Below, piece by piece: positions 1 through 7,971 of a DNA stretch of 64,000 nucleotides; position 1 is the stretch's first letter; each line of letters opens with the position of its first letter. A program made the position numbers and the translations under genes. The notes under the pieces were generated by a model that saw only the letters and a list, made by a program, of their open reading frames with translations, was not told where the DNA came from and searched no databases. Source of the stretch: Parablautia intestinalis. GTDB lineage: Bacteria > Bacillota > Clostridia > Lachnospirales > Lachnospiraceae. The stretch lies in contig RAYQ01000006.1 of assembly GCA_003612395.1 (NCBI GenBank), positions 62,001 to 126,000 on the forward strand. The letters are read 5' to 3'.

Positions 1-1077
1 GCCTTTAACAGGGAACTTACAGATTTATACAACGAATATGCAGGTCGTCCCAGCCGTCTTTACTATGCCCAAAAAATGACCCGTGACCTGGGAGGCGCAA
101 AAATTTATTTAAAAAGAGAGGATTTAAACCATACCGGTTCCCACAAAATCAACAATGTGCTTGGCCAAGCCCTGCTTGCCAAAAAAATGGGGAAAATCAG
201 GCTGATTGCGGAAACCGGTGCAGGTCAGCATGGTGTTGCCACAGCCACCGCTGCCGCGCTGCTAGGTATGGAGTGTGTTGTCTTCATGGGAGAGGAAGAT
301 ACCAAAAGGCAGGCTCTCAATGTATACAGAATGCGCCTTTTAGGTTCAGAGGTTATTCCCGTCAAAACAGGAACAGCCACCTTAAAAGATGCGGTATCTG
401 AAGCCATGCGCGAATGGACCAGCCGCATTTCCGACACCCATTACTGCCTTGGCTCTGTCATGGGCCCTCACCCTTTCCCTACCATTGTAAGAGATTTTCA
501 GGCAGTTATCTCCCGGGAAACCAAACAGCAGTTATCAGAAAAAGAAGGGCGCCTTCCTGACGTGGTAATAGCCTGTGTGGGAGGCGGCAGCAATGCCATG
601 GGAAGTTTCTACCATTTTATTAAAGATAAGGATGTAAGGCTGATTGGCTGCGAAGCTGCAGGAAGAGGCATTAATACCTTTGAGACGGCCGCCACCATAA
701 GTACCGGCCGGCAGGGTATTTTCCATGGTATGAAATCCTATTTTTGTCAGGATAAATATGGCCAGATTGCACCGGTTTATTCCATCTCAGCCGGTCTGGA
801 TTATCCCGGCATCGGCCCGGAGCATGCATGGCTTCACGATACGGGCAGAGCAGAATATGCAGCCATCACGGATGACGAAGCGGTAAATGCTTTTGAATAT
901 CTCTCACGCACAGAAGGCATTATCCCTGCCATAGAAAGTGCCCATGCTGTTGCCCATGCCATGAAAATTGCACCCGATTATTCTAAAGATAAAATTATCG
1001 TCATTACCATTTCCGGACGTGGTGACAAAGATTGTGCCGCCATTGCACATTACAGAGGGGAGGATATCCATGAATAG
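1..1077 (+). CDS. trpB: Tryptophan synthase beta chain (5' end outside window)
   Basis: TrpB joins indole and L-serine to make tryptophan with pyridoxal phosphate and works as an alpha2-beta2 complex with TrpA. The open frame runs from the first base of the window with no start, so the N-terminus (about 50 residues) is missing. Visible hallmarks are the PLP lysine in GSHKINN, the glycine-rich phosphate-binding loop GGGSNAMG, and the catalytic-glutamate region ETGAGQHG. The end is TAG at 1075-1077. It overlaps trpA by 8 bp, indicating translational coupling in a trp operon whose upstream genes lie outside the window. Identification is secure. Confidence 0.97.
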   Translation, partial: AFNRELTDLYNEYAGRPSRLYYAQKMTRDLGGAKIYLKREDLNHTGSHKINNVLGQALLAKKMGKIRLIAETGAGQHGVATATAAALLGMECVVFMGEEDTKRQALNVYRMRLLGSEVIPVKTGTATLKDAVSEAMREWTSRISDTHYCLGSVMGPHPFPTIVRDFQAVISRETKQQLSEKEGRLPDVVIACVGGGSNAMGSFYHFIKDKDVRLIGCEAAGRGINTFETAATISTGRQGIFHGMKSYFCQDKYGQIAPVYSISAGLDYPGIGPEHAWLHDTGRAEYAAITDDEAVNAFEYLSRTEGIIPAIESAHAVAHAMKIAPDYSKDKIIVITISGRGDKDCAAIAHYRGEDIHE

Positions 1078-1882
1078 AACAGATACAGGCTTATATCAAA
1101 AACCGGCTGATTATATCAGAGAAGCTTTCAAAGACGGAAAGGCATTTATTCCCTTTATTACCTGCGGAGACCCTGACTTGGAGACCACAGAAAAAATTGT
1201 CCGCAGCATGGCGGAAAACGGCGCCGACCTGATAGAGCTTGGCATTCCTTTTTCCGACCCAACCGCAGAAGGACCCGTTATTCAAGACGCTAATCTGCGT
1301 GCACTAAAAGGTGGCGTTACCACAGACAAAATTTTTGATATGGTAAAGCGCCTGTGCAAGGACCTTTTTACACCTATGGTATTTATGACTTACGCTAATG
1401 TTATTTTTTCTTACGGTGCAGATAAATTTATCGGCACCTGTGCCGAAATTGGCATAAGCGGACTGATCCTTCCCGATCTTCCCTTTGAGGAAAAAGAAGA
1501 ATTTGACGATATATGTCAAAAATACGGCGTAGCCCTTATTTCCCTGATCGCTCCTACCTCCCAAAACCGGATTGCCATGATTGCCAAACAGGCACAGGGT
1601 TTTGTCTACATCGTATCCAGCCTTGGGGTAACAGGTGTACGCAGCGAAATAAACACTGATATTCCGTCCCTTGTAAAATTAATAAGAAAAAACACATCTC
1701 TTCCCTGCGCAGTTGGCTTTGGCATTTCTGTCCCTGCACAGGCGGCAAAAATGGCATCCATTTCCGATGGAGCTATCGTAGGCTCCGCTATCATAAAGCT
1801 GATCGCCCAGTACGGAAGAGAGGCTGCCGGACCGGTAGGCCAATATGTAAGGAAAATGAAAGAGGCCGTCCTTACCTGCTGA
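1070..1882 (+). CDS. trpA: Tryptophan synthase alpha chain
   Basis: TrpA cleaves indole-3-glycerol phosphate to indole and glyceraldehyde 3-phosphate and channels indole to TrpB. The 270-residue TIM-barrel length is normal. I chose ATG 1070 because it follows an AGAGGGGAGG-type ribosome site and overlaps trpB; a longer upstream frame exists but lies entirely inside trpB. The catalytic glutamate is seen in [11 protein letters not shown] (Glu56). The second catalytic position, aspartate in the E. coli enzyme (Asp60), is glutamate here (Glu67 in PTAEGP). I believe this variant occurs in other Firmicutes. It is the last gene of the trp operon and is followed by a terminator. Confidence 0.96.
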   Translation: MNRTDTGLYQKPADYIREAFKDGKAFIPFITCGDPDLETTEKIVRSMAENGADLIELGIPFSDPTAEGPVIQDANLRALKGGVTTDKIFDMVKRLCKDLFTPMVFMTYANVIFSYGADKFIGTCAEIGISGLILPDLPFEEKEEFDDICQKYGVALISLIAPTSQNRIAMIAKQAQGFVYIVSSLGVTGVRSEINTDIPSLVKLIRKNTSLPCAVGFGISVPAQAAKMASISDGAIVGSAIIKLIAQYGREAAGPVGQYVRKMKEAVLTC

Positions 1883-2010
1883 CATATTTCCTATAGGTCG
1901 GCCTATCAATGAAGCGCCGCCACGCCGCAGGGCTGTTATTGCATCAAACCGGTCAGGAAAATTTCCTGCCTGCAGCGCGTCATACTTTCTCCTATATGTC
2001 TGCATATATA

Positions 2011-2037
2011 AAAAGGCTCGCAAGCGAGCCCTTTTTA
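2011..2037. terminator. Bidirectional intrinsic terminator between trpA and MATE gene
   Basis: GGCTCGC (2015-2021) pairs with GCGAGCC (2024-2030). An A-run precedes and a T-run follows, so a uridine tract is made on either strand. It sits between the convergent trpA and MATE genes. The remaining 1883-2077 spacer also holds a short palindrome CAGGAAAATTTCCTG near 1950 but no gene. Confidence 0.85.
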
Positions 2038-2077
2038 TATATATTTCTTAAACTCTTTACTCCGTTTGATCCATCAT

Positions 2078-3427
2078 CTATCCGGTACTTTCCCGAAGTG
2101 CGGGGCACATATTTTTCCACCTTCCGCTTAAATATCTCCCAACAAAGCATCCTACCCGGAAAATCCAGTCCAGCACCATGGCAATCCAGACACCCACAGC
2201 ACCCATTTCCATATGAATGCCAAGTACATAGCTAAATCCAATCCGAAAAGCAAACATGGAAAATATAGAAATCACCATTGTAAACTTCACATCATTACAC
2301 GCCCGCAGCGCATTTGGCAAAACAAAAGAAAGAGGCCACAACAGCATTGCCGTTCCATTGTGAATCCAGACAAGGGTTTTGGCGAGCACCAGTGTTTCAC
2401 TTCCCAGACCATAAAAGGAAAGTATCCAGGGCATCAGTAGCAGTATGATACTGTTGATGCAGACCGTACCCATATAAGTCCATATCAGCAGCTTCTTCGT
2501 AAAGTATCTGACCTGCTTTTCATCCCCGGCGCCAACACAGCGGCCAACTACCGTAATCATGGCAAGCCCCATAGCCTGTCCAAGTATGCACCCAAGACTA
2601 TCCAGATTGTTTGCCACACCGTTTGCCGCAATTTGTACTGTGCCAAAAAGGGATATGATACTCACCACCAGGACCCTTCCCAGCTGAAAAATGCCATTTT
2701 CGATACTGCTGGGAATTCCAATGTATAAGATCTTTTTTATTACCCTTATCTCTATATGGAACTTTTCCCGGCTCAAATAAATCATGTTTTCCGGATTTTT
2801 CAACATAACATAGAGAACCGCACCCGCAACAGTTCTGGAAACCAGGGAAGGCACTGCAACTCCCGCGGCGCCCATTCCAAGCCCGTATATGCACACGGCA
2901 TTTCCCGCCACATTGATTAAATTCATCAAAACGGACACCTTAAGCGTTACCTTTGCATTTCCCATGGCTCTGAATAAAGCTGCACAGGAACTGTAAACAG
3001 CCAGGGAGGGAAACGACAATGCGGAGATAATAAAATATATTACGGCATTCACCATAACATCCGCATCAATCCGCCCAAAAAATAACCTTAAAATTGGCGC
3101 GTTAAAAGCAATGGCAAGGACGGCTATGATAACTGCAATCACTCCTGAGGCAAAAATCAGCTGCTTTGCGGATTTATTAGCTGATTTCATATCCCGGGCT
3201 CCAATGAACTGTGAAGTGACAACAGTACCACCAGTAGCCAGCGCCGCCAGTATACTGATAATCAGATTGTTTATCATATCCACCAGCGATACGCCGGAAA
3301 CAGCAGCCTCCCCCACAGAGGATATCATCATGGTGTCCGCCATACCTACCGTAATTGCCAGAAACTGCTCCAATATAAGGGGCAAAATCAGCTTTTTTAA
3401 ATCACTTTTACTAAATATGAAATTCAT
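2078..3427 (-). CDS. MATE family multidrug/organic cation exporter
   Basis: A 449-residue polytopic membrane protein with the two homologous six-helix halves typical of MATE (MOP superfamily) Na+/H+-coupled exporters, which expel organic cations and drugs. Family signatures include the N-terminal LPLILEQFLAITVGMADTM stretch with the conserved Asp in helix 1 and the second-half IGIPSSIENG stretch. I start it at ATG 3427 (MNFIFSKSD). The frame is open further upstream, but those 23 codons lie inside pgi and encode nothing helix-like. It begins 7 bp after pgi ends, so the two are probably cotranscribed. Substrate cannot be told from sequence; DinF/NorM-like members are the alternatives. Confidence 0.9.
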   Translation of the reverse strand: MNFIFSKSDLKKLILPLILEQFLAITVGMADTMMISSVGEAAVSGVSLVDMINNLIISILAALATGGTVVTSQFIGARDMKSANKSAKQLIFASGVIAVIIAVLAIAFNAPILRLFFGRIDADVMVNAVIYFIISALSFPSLAVYSSCAALFRAMGNAKVTLKVSVLMNLINVAGNAVCIYGLGMGAAGVAVPSLVSRTVAGAVLYVMLKNPENMIYLSREKFHIEIRVIKKILYIGIPSSIENGIFQLGRVLVVSIISLFGTVQIAANGVANNLDSLGCILGQAMGLAMITVVGRCVGAGDEKQVRYFTKKLLIWTYMGTVCINSIILLLMPWILSFYGLGSETLVLAKTLVWIHNGTAMLLWPLSFVLPNALRACNDVKFTMVISIFSMFAFRIGFSYVLGIHMEMGAVGVWIAMVLDWIFRVGCFVGRYLSGRWKNMCPALRESTG

Positions 3428-3434
3428 TTTATTT

Positions 3435-4781
3435 TTATAATCTCTTAAGTAATTCTTCCCTCTGTGCCTCAAAGCCGGGCTTTCCAAGAAGTGCAAACAT
3501 ATTCTTCTTATAGCTCTCCACGCCAGGCTGGTTGAAAGGATTTACCCCAAGCAGATAACCGCTTACACCGCAGGCGAACTCAAAGAAATAAAAGAGTTGT
3601 CCCAGGTAATATTCATTTACTTCAGGAACCGTAACCATAAGGTTGGGAACCTGGCCGTCTGTGTGGGCAAGAATTGTTCCGTTCATTGCGCTCTTATTTA
3701 CAAAGTCCACGCTCTTACCTGCAAGATAATTTAATCCGTCCAGATCAACCGGTTCTTCCTGTAAAATAATTTCCTCTCTGCTTGTCTCAATATTAATAAC
3801 CGTCTCAAACATATTTCTGGAACCATCCTGAATAAACTGGCCCATAGAATGCAGGTCTGTTGTCAAATCAACACTTGCAGGGAAAATACCTTTTTGATCC
3901 TTGCCTTCACTCTCACCATAAAGCTGTTTCCACCATTCGGAAACGTAATGAACACTGGGTTCATAATTTGCAAGAATTTCAATTCCTTTTCCTTTTCTGA
4001 GAAGAATGTTGCGGACAGCCGCATACTTAAGAGCATCATTCTCTTCAAAGGAAGCTTCCAAAGCAGCCTTACGTCCTGCCTGCGCGCCTTCCATAAGTTT
4101 ATCAATATCTGCCCCGCTCACTGCAATAGGAAGAAGACCAACCGCTGTGAGGACAGAAAAACGTCCGCCCACGTCATCAGGCACCACAAAACTCTCATAA
4201 CCTTCTTCCGTAGCAAGATTCTTAAGAGAGCCTCTTGCCTTGTCGGTAGTGGCATAAATTCTCTTTGCCGCTTCTTCTTTGCCGTATTTTTCTTCCATCA
4301 TTGCCTTAAATACGCGGAATGCAATAGCTGGCTCTGTGGTTGTGCCTGATTTACTAATCATATTGATAGAGAAGTCCCGATCGCCAATCACATCCATCAA
4401 GTGCCTGATATAAGTGGAACTGATAGAATTCCCTACAAAGTAAATCTCAGGTGTTTTCCTTACCTCTTTGCTTACTACATTGTAAAAGCTGTGTCTTAAA
4501 AATTCAATGGCCGCCCTTGCGCCCAGATAGGAGCCTCCGATACCAATTACAAGTAGAACCTCTGAATCACTTTGGATCTTAGCCGCTGCCTTTTTAATTC
4601 TTTCAAATTCTTCCTTGTCATAATATACCGGAAGATCAATCCATCCCAGAAAATCATTTCCGGCGCCTTGTTTTGATACCAATACTTCCTTCGCATCCAA
4701 TGCCAGCTTCTTCATGGATTCCACTTCATGATCCCTGATAAAGGAAGCTGCCTTGGAATAGTCAAATGTTACTTTTTTCAT
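3435..4781 (-). CDS. pgi: Glucose-6-phosphate isomerase
   Basis: Cytosolic glycolytic enzyme interconverting glucose 6-phosphate and fructose 6-phosphate. At 448 residues it has the length of the short Gram-positive type. Signatures are [18 protein letters not shown], the phosphate-binding [10 protein letters not shown], and [14 protein letters not shown]; near the C-terminus [13 protein letters not shown] matches the family. I start at ATG 4781 because AAGGAG lies about 10 bp upstream. An in-frame methionine seven codons earlier has no comparable ribosome site. It leads a likely two-gene transcript with the MATE exporter. No unusual residue was noticed. Confidence 0.96.
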   Translation of the reverse strand: MKKVTFDYSKAASFIRDHEVESMKKLALDAKEVLVSKQGAGNDFLGWIDLPVYYDKEEFERIKKAAAKIQSDSEVLLVIGIGGSYLGARAAIEFLRHSFYNVVSKEVRKTPEIYFVGNSISSTYIRHLMDVIGDRDFSINMISKSGTTTEPAIAFRVFKAMMEEKYGKEEAAKRIYATTDKARGSLKNLATEEGYESFVVPDDVGGRFSVLTAVGLLPIAVSGADIDKLMEGAQAGRKAALEASFEENDALKYAAVRNILLRKGKGIEILANYEPSVHYVSEWWKQLYGESEGKDQKGIFPASVDLTTDLHSMGQFIQDGSRNMFETVINIETSREEIILQEEPVDLDGLNYLAGKSVDFVNKSAMNGTILAHTDGQVPNLMVTVPEVNEYYLGQLFYFFEFACGVSGYLLGVNPFNQPGVESYKKNMFALLGKPGFEAQREELLKRL

Positions 4782-4881
4782 GCCTCCACACTCCTTCTTC
4801 ATAATTAATTTTTAAATTCTAAATTACAACATTAATCTTTTCATTCGTTCACATTAAGTGTAGCAAATGAAACAGCGTTTT

Positions 4882-7017
4882 TCAAGCAATTCTCTCAATC
4901 AGTTCCAAAAGCTCCTGCATGTTAACAGGCTTTGCCAAATGTCCATTCATACCGCATTCCATTGATTTTTTCTTATCTTCTTCAAAAGCGTTGGCAGACA
5001 AAGCCACAATCGGGATGTTTGCTAAAGTACTGTCCTTTAGCTTTCGGATTTTTCTTGTAGCCGTATGGCCGTCCATCACTGGCATCTGTATATCCATTAA
5101 AACCAAAAAGTATTCATTGGGCTGGGAATTTTTTAACATTTCAACGGCAATGCTTCCATTTTCGGCCGTATCAATCAGATACCCGGCATCTGCTAAAAGC
5201 ACATTCATAATTTCAAGGTTAATTCTATTGTCCTCCACCACCAGAATTTTCCCTTTCTCCTGATGGCTTTCTCCTTTTGCCGGGGATGATTCCTGCTCCT
5301 TACCTTTATCCTGCAGCTTCAGATTTAATGTAATAATAAAACGGCTTCCCTTGCCGGAAATACTGGATACCTCTATGGTTCCACCCATCATTTCCACAAT
5401 GTTTTTTACAATGGGAAGACCAAGCCCTGTTCCTTTTACACCGCTTAAAGTTGAATTCTTCTCGCGCTCAAAAGGCTCGAAAATATGGGTCATAAAGCTT
5501 TCACTGATACCTATTCCCGTATCTTCAATTGTAAACTGAAAAATTGCAAACTGATTTGAAGCCTTCTGCTCCACAACCGAAAAGTCAATCGTCCCGCCCT
5601 TTTTCGTATAATTTACCGCATTTCCTATAACCCGGAGAAAAATCTGCATCAAATGATCTTTGTCGCTGTATATATCAGGATGCACGATTCCGTCTGTTTC
5701 CAGTAAAAACTTAATTTCTTTTGCCTGCGCCCGGGGAAGGATATTGGCCTGTACATCCTTTATAATTTCATACAGATTGCATTTCTCCTCTAAAAGGTTT
5801 CCTCTGCTCGCCTCTAGCCGTGATAACTCCAGCATATCATCTAACAGCTGAAGCAAATCCTGACCGGACTCCTCTATCTTATTAATATAATTTTGCAGCT
5901 TTTGAGTATCGCTCATATGGGCTTTTGCAAGCGTTGTGAAACCAATAATTGCATTCATGGGCGTACGTATATCATGAGACATATTTGCCAGCAAGACATC
6001 CTTTGCCCTGCTAAGACTTTTCGCCTGATTCATGGCTTCTTCCAACAGCTTGTTCTGTGCTGTTTCATGGCGTACTGCATCATCAATGCTTCTGCATCCC
6101 ACCACAACCTGAAACCCGTTTCTTATATTTCCAACATTGACCACACACAGCTGCATGTGCTCAATTCCTTCGTTTTTTTCAATCCGGTAGTTCACATGGT
6201 AAACCTTATTTCCTGAAAGCTGTTCCTTTATGTAATCATAATCAACAGCCTTTAAGAAAAGCTCCCTGTCCTCCTGAAATACCCACCCTTTGGCATAATC
6301 GGCAAGGAAACTGGTAAACACGCTGATTTCATACATTTCGTCCTTTAAGTTATTCGCTATTCGTTCACTAATCTGATAGGGATGAAAAGTTCCCTCGCCA
6401 AAATCCAGGTGAAAAATAGATTCATAATCAATGCTAAGCCCATCTATCAGCTCCAGCCGCCGCAACTGCTCCCGATTGATAAGCTCCAGTTTTTTATCAT
6501 AAGCGTCAATCTGGTTTAATAATTTTAATTGCTCCTGTTTCTTTTCCTCCTGCTGTCGTTTACGCTTTTCCGTAGCGTCACCTGCAAATACATAAAATAC
6601 ATCTCCATACAAATCGCTATGGGTAAAATGGCCATAATCTTCTATCCAGCGGATTCCGCCACCCTTTTGTATGATCCGGTATTCCACATAATCCAGGTCA
6701 TACTTACTATCCCTAATCTGCTGCTTAATGCTCTCTTCCACCTCATCCAAATCATCCGGATGTACAATCCCACGAAAGCTGTTTCCTGTCAATGCATTAA
6801 ACTCTTCCATTGTATTACAGTTAAATATGCGGAGCATTGCTTCATTGGCATAAATAATCTTTTCATCATGGTCCGCGCGATATATAAAAAAGCCTCCCGG
6901 CATCTTATCTATAATTGTCCTCATACAAAAAGCTGTCTGATTATTCTCCACAGCATTCCCCGGGGAAATACTCTGGTCAGACAAAAAATATCCCTTTGAC
7001 ATATAATCATTATTCAT
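4882..7017 (-). CDS. Cytosolic PAS-domain hybrid sensor histidine kinase/response regulator
   Basis: A 711-residue soluble hybrid kinase with no membrane helix. Order: PAS domain (about 30-150), a charged coiled-coil linker (150-190), a second sensor-like region (190-310), HisKA with phospho-acceptor His348 in MSHDIRTPMNAIIGF, an HATPase domain with DTGIGIS and GTGLGLPIV, and a C-terminal receiver with phospho-acceptor Asp642 in MDIQMPVMDG and the KPV lysine. ATG 7017 is preceded by GGAGGGTG; a longer frame to 7128 lacks a good ribosome site. No output domain follows, so the phosphate must pass to another protein. It is divergent from the c-di-GMP-riboswitch surface operon, which may be a functional link (inference). 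Confidence 0.92.
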   Translation of the reverse strand: MNNDYMSKGYFLSDQSISPGNAVENNQTAFCMRTIIDKMPGGFFIYRADHDEKIIYANEAMLRIFNCNTMEEFNALTGNSFRGIVHPDDLDEVEESIKQQIRDSKYDLDYVEYRIIQKGGGIRWIEDYGHFTHSDLYGDVFYVFAGDATEKRKRQQEEKKQEQLKLLNQIDAYDKKLELINREQLRRLELIDGLSIDYESIFHLDFGEGTFHPYQISERIANNLKDEMYEISVFTSFLADYAKGWVFQEDRELFLKAVDYDYIKEQLSGNKVYHVNYRIEKNEGIEHMQLCVVNVGNIRNGFQVVVGCRSIDDAVRHETAQNKLLEEAMNQAKSLSRAKDVLLANMSHDIRTPMNAIIGFTTLAKAHMSDTQKLQNYINKIEESGQDLLQLLDDMLELSRLEASRGNLLEEKCNLYEIIKDVQANILPRAQAKEIKFLLETDGIVHPDIYSDKDHLMQIFLRVIGNAVNYTKKGGTIDFSVVEQKASNQFAIFQFTIEDTGIGISESFMTHIFEPFEREKNSTLSGVKGTGLGLPIVKNIVEMMGGTIEVSSISGKGSRFIITLNLKLQDKGKEQESSPAKGESHQEKGKILVVEDNRINLEIMNVLLADAGYLIDTAENGSIAVEMLKNSQPNEYFLVLMDIQMPVMDGHTATRKIRKLKDSTLANIPIVALSANAFEEDKKKSMECGMNGHLAKPVNMQELLELIERIA

Positions 7018-7719
7018 AGTAACACCCTCCGTCATAACTAAAATGATTATCAAATGTCCATATACCACATTTTCAGCCAGCTGCCTGTAAATAATCCGGC
7101 TGAATATTTTTAAACTGAAAGAATACAATTATCATAGCATGTTTAAATTCGTCTGTCACCAAAGATTTTATCTTTAAAATTAAGTATTTATGCCAGATGC
7201 TGCATTTTATAACGGACTTTACACAAAATACAAATTTACTGAAATTTAAAAACTTAATGTGTTCTTTCTATGTAAACCGCATATTCATATAGTAAAATAT
7301 TTTTTATTCTGCTTTGACTTGGCAGTCAATAAAGCTGTCAATTCAATACTGGAAAACTTTACCATATATGAGGCATAAATCCCCATATTATATTGCAACA
7401 TAAGGTCATTTGTGCTAATCTTTATATTAAATAGAGATTAAATACTGAAACTTTTGCGGATCAGCCGATTAAAATTTTAACAAAATATTATCTCTATAAA
7501 TCATTGATATTTATTGTGCGATAATGATATTTAACAAAACATTTTGCAGCGAAATTTTGTGGCTCTGGCAGTAAAAGGCTGGTTTGAACGAAAAGATTCG
7601 GGAAACTGGCCGTTTTGTATTATAAAAATCTTCAAAATACTATTACCCTGTCGAATCGACTGCAAAATGTACGAAAGAGAGGTGAGCACTATGATACAGG
7701 AACTAAAAAGTCTAAAATT
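7018..7719. other. AT-rich gene-free stretch between hybrid kinase and riboswitches
   Basis: About 700 bp with no convincing gene, presumably carrying the divergent promoters of the kinase and the surface operon. I see a short palindrome GTCGAATCGAC near 7654-7664 and TTGACT at 7314 without a good -10 partner. At 7672-7693 a ribosome-site-like GAGAGGTGAG precedes an ATG that opens a frame through the aptamers; see rejected items. Nothing else was recognised. Confidence 0.5.
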
Positions 7720-7812
7720 TGATCGACTCATTTTGGCAAAACGTCTGAAAGGGCGTGACGCAAAGCCAAGGGGCCTACCCGTCTTAAGACATATGGCAGC
7801 CTGGTCACTAAT
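7720..7812 (+). promoter_or_regulatory. c-di-GMP-I (GEMM) riboswitch aptamer 1
   Basis: The class I cyclic di-GMP aptamer signature GACGCAAAGCCA occurs at 7756-7767, preceded by the hairpin ACGTC-TGAAAG-GGCGT. It is followed by GGGGCCTA and then ATGGCAGCCTGGTCACT, matching the conserved 3' half in which AUGGCAGCC closes the second arm. These elements, in this order and spacing, are known from GEMM-I riboswitches that sense the second messenger c-di-GMP. Boundaries are approximate. It lies about 160 bp before the adhesin start, upstream of a second aptamer. Confidence 0.85.
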
Positions 7813-7828
7813 TACTTCATTTATAATT

Positions 7829-7930
7829 AGCAAACCATCGGAAACGGTGGGACGCAAAGCCAGGGGGCTAATGTTCTCAATACCGTGGAAACAGCCATAG
7901 TAGTGAAACTATGCCAGCCCAGCCGCCGGA
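7829..7930 (+). promoter_or_regulatory. c-di-GMP-I (GEMM) riboswitch aptamer 2 (tandem)
   Basis: A second copy of the signature, GGACGCAAAGCCAGGGGGCTA, spans about 7849-7869. It is preceded by CCATCG-GAAA-CGGTGG, a perfect six-pair hairpin capped by a GNRA tetraloop, the classical docking loop of the family. The 3' arm ends in CTATGCCAGCC near 7909-7919. It is separated from aptamer 1 by under 20 bp, so the two form a tandem sensor. Tandem aptamers are known to sharpen or combine ligand responses. Exact ends are approximate. Confidence 0.85.
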
Positions 7931-7932
7931 CC

Positions 7933-7963
7933 CTTTGCTTCCGAAGCTTTTAGCAAAGAAAGG
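7933..7963 (+). promoter_or_regulatory. Hairpin abutting the adhesin ribosome site (candidate expression platform)
   Basis: CTTTGCT (7933-7939) pairs with AGCAAAG (7952-7958), and the ribosome site AAAGG begins at 7958. An inner alternative, GCTT-CCG-AAGC, competes with it. There is no uridine tract, so this could be a translational switch for the tandem c-di-GMP aptamers rather than a terminator. That assignment is inference. Confidence 0.45.
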
Positions 7964-7971
7964 AAAAAATT

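Noticed and set aside
3849-4349. 166-codon + strand frame opposite pgi
   Set aside because: It is a shadow of a conserved metabolic gene without a ribosome site or homology-like features.
6529-6999. 156-codon + strand frame opposite the hybrid kinase
   Set aside because: Antisense shadow of the PAS-domain coding region.
7544-7900. 118-codon + strand frame over the riboswitch region
   Set aside because: It spans two structured aptamers, has unrelated composition and no recognisable domain. The RNA motifs explain the sequence better.
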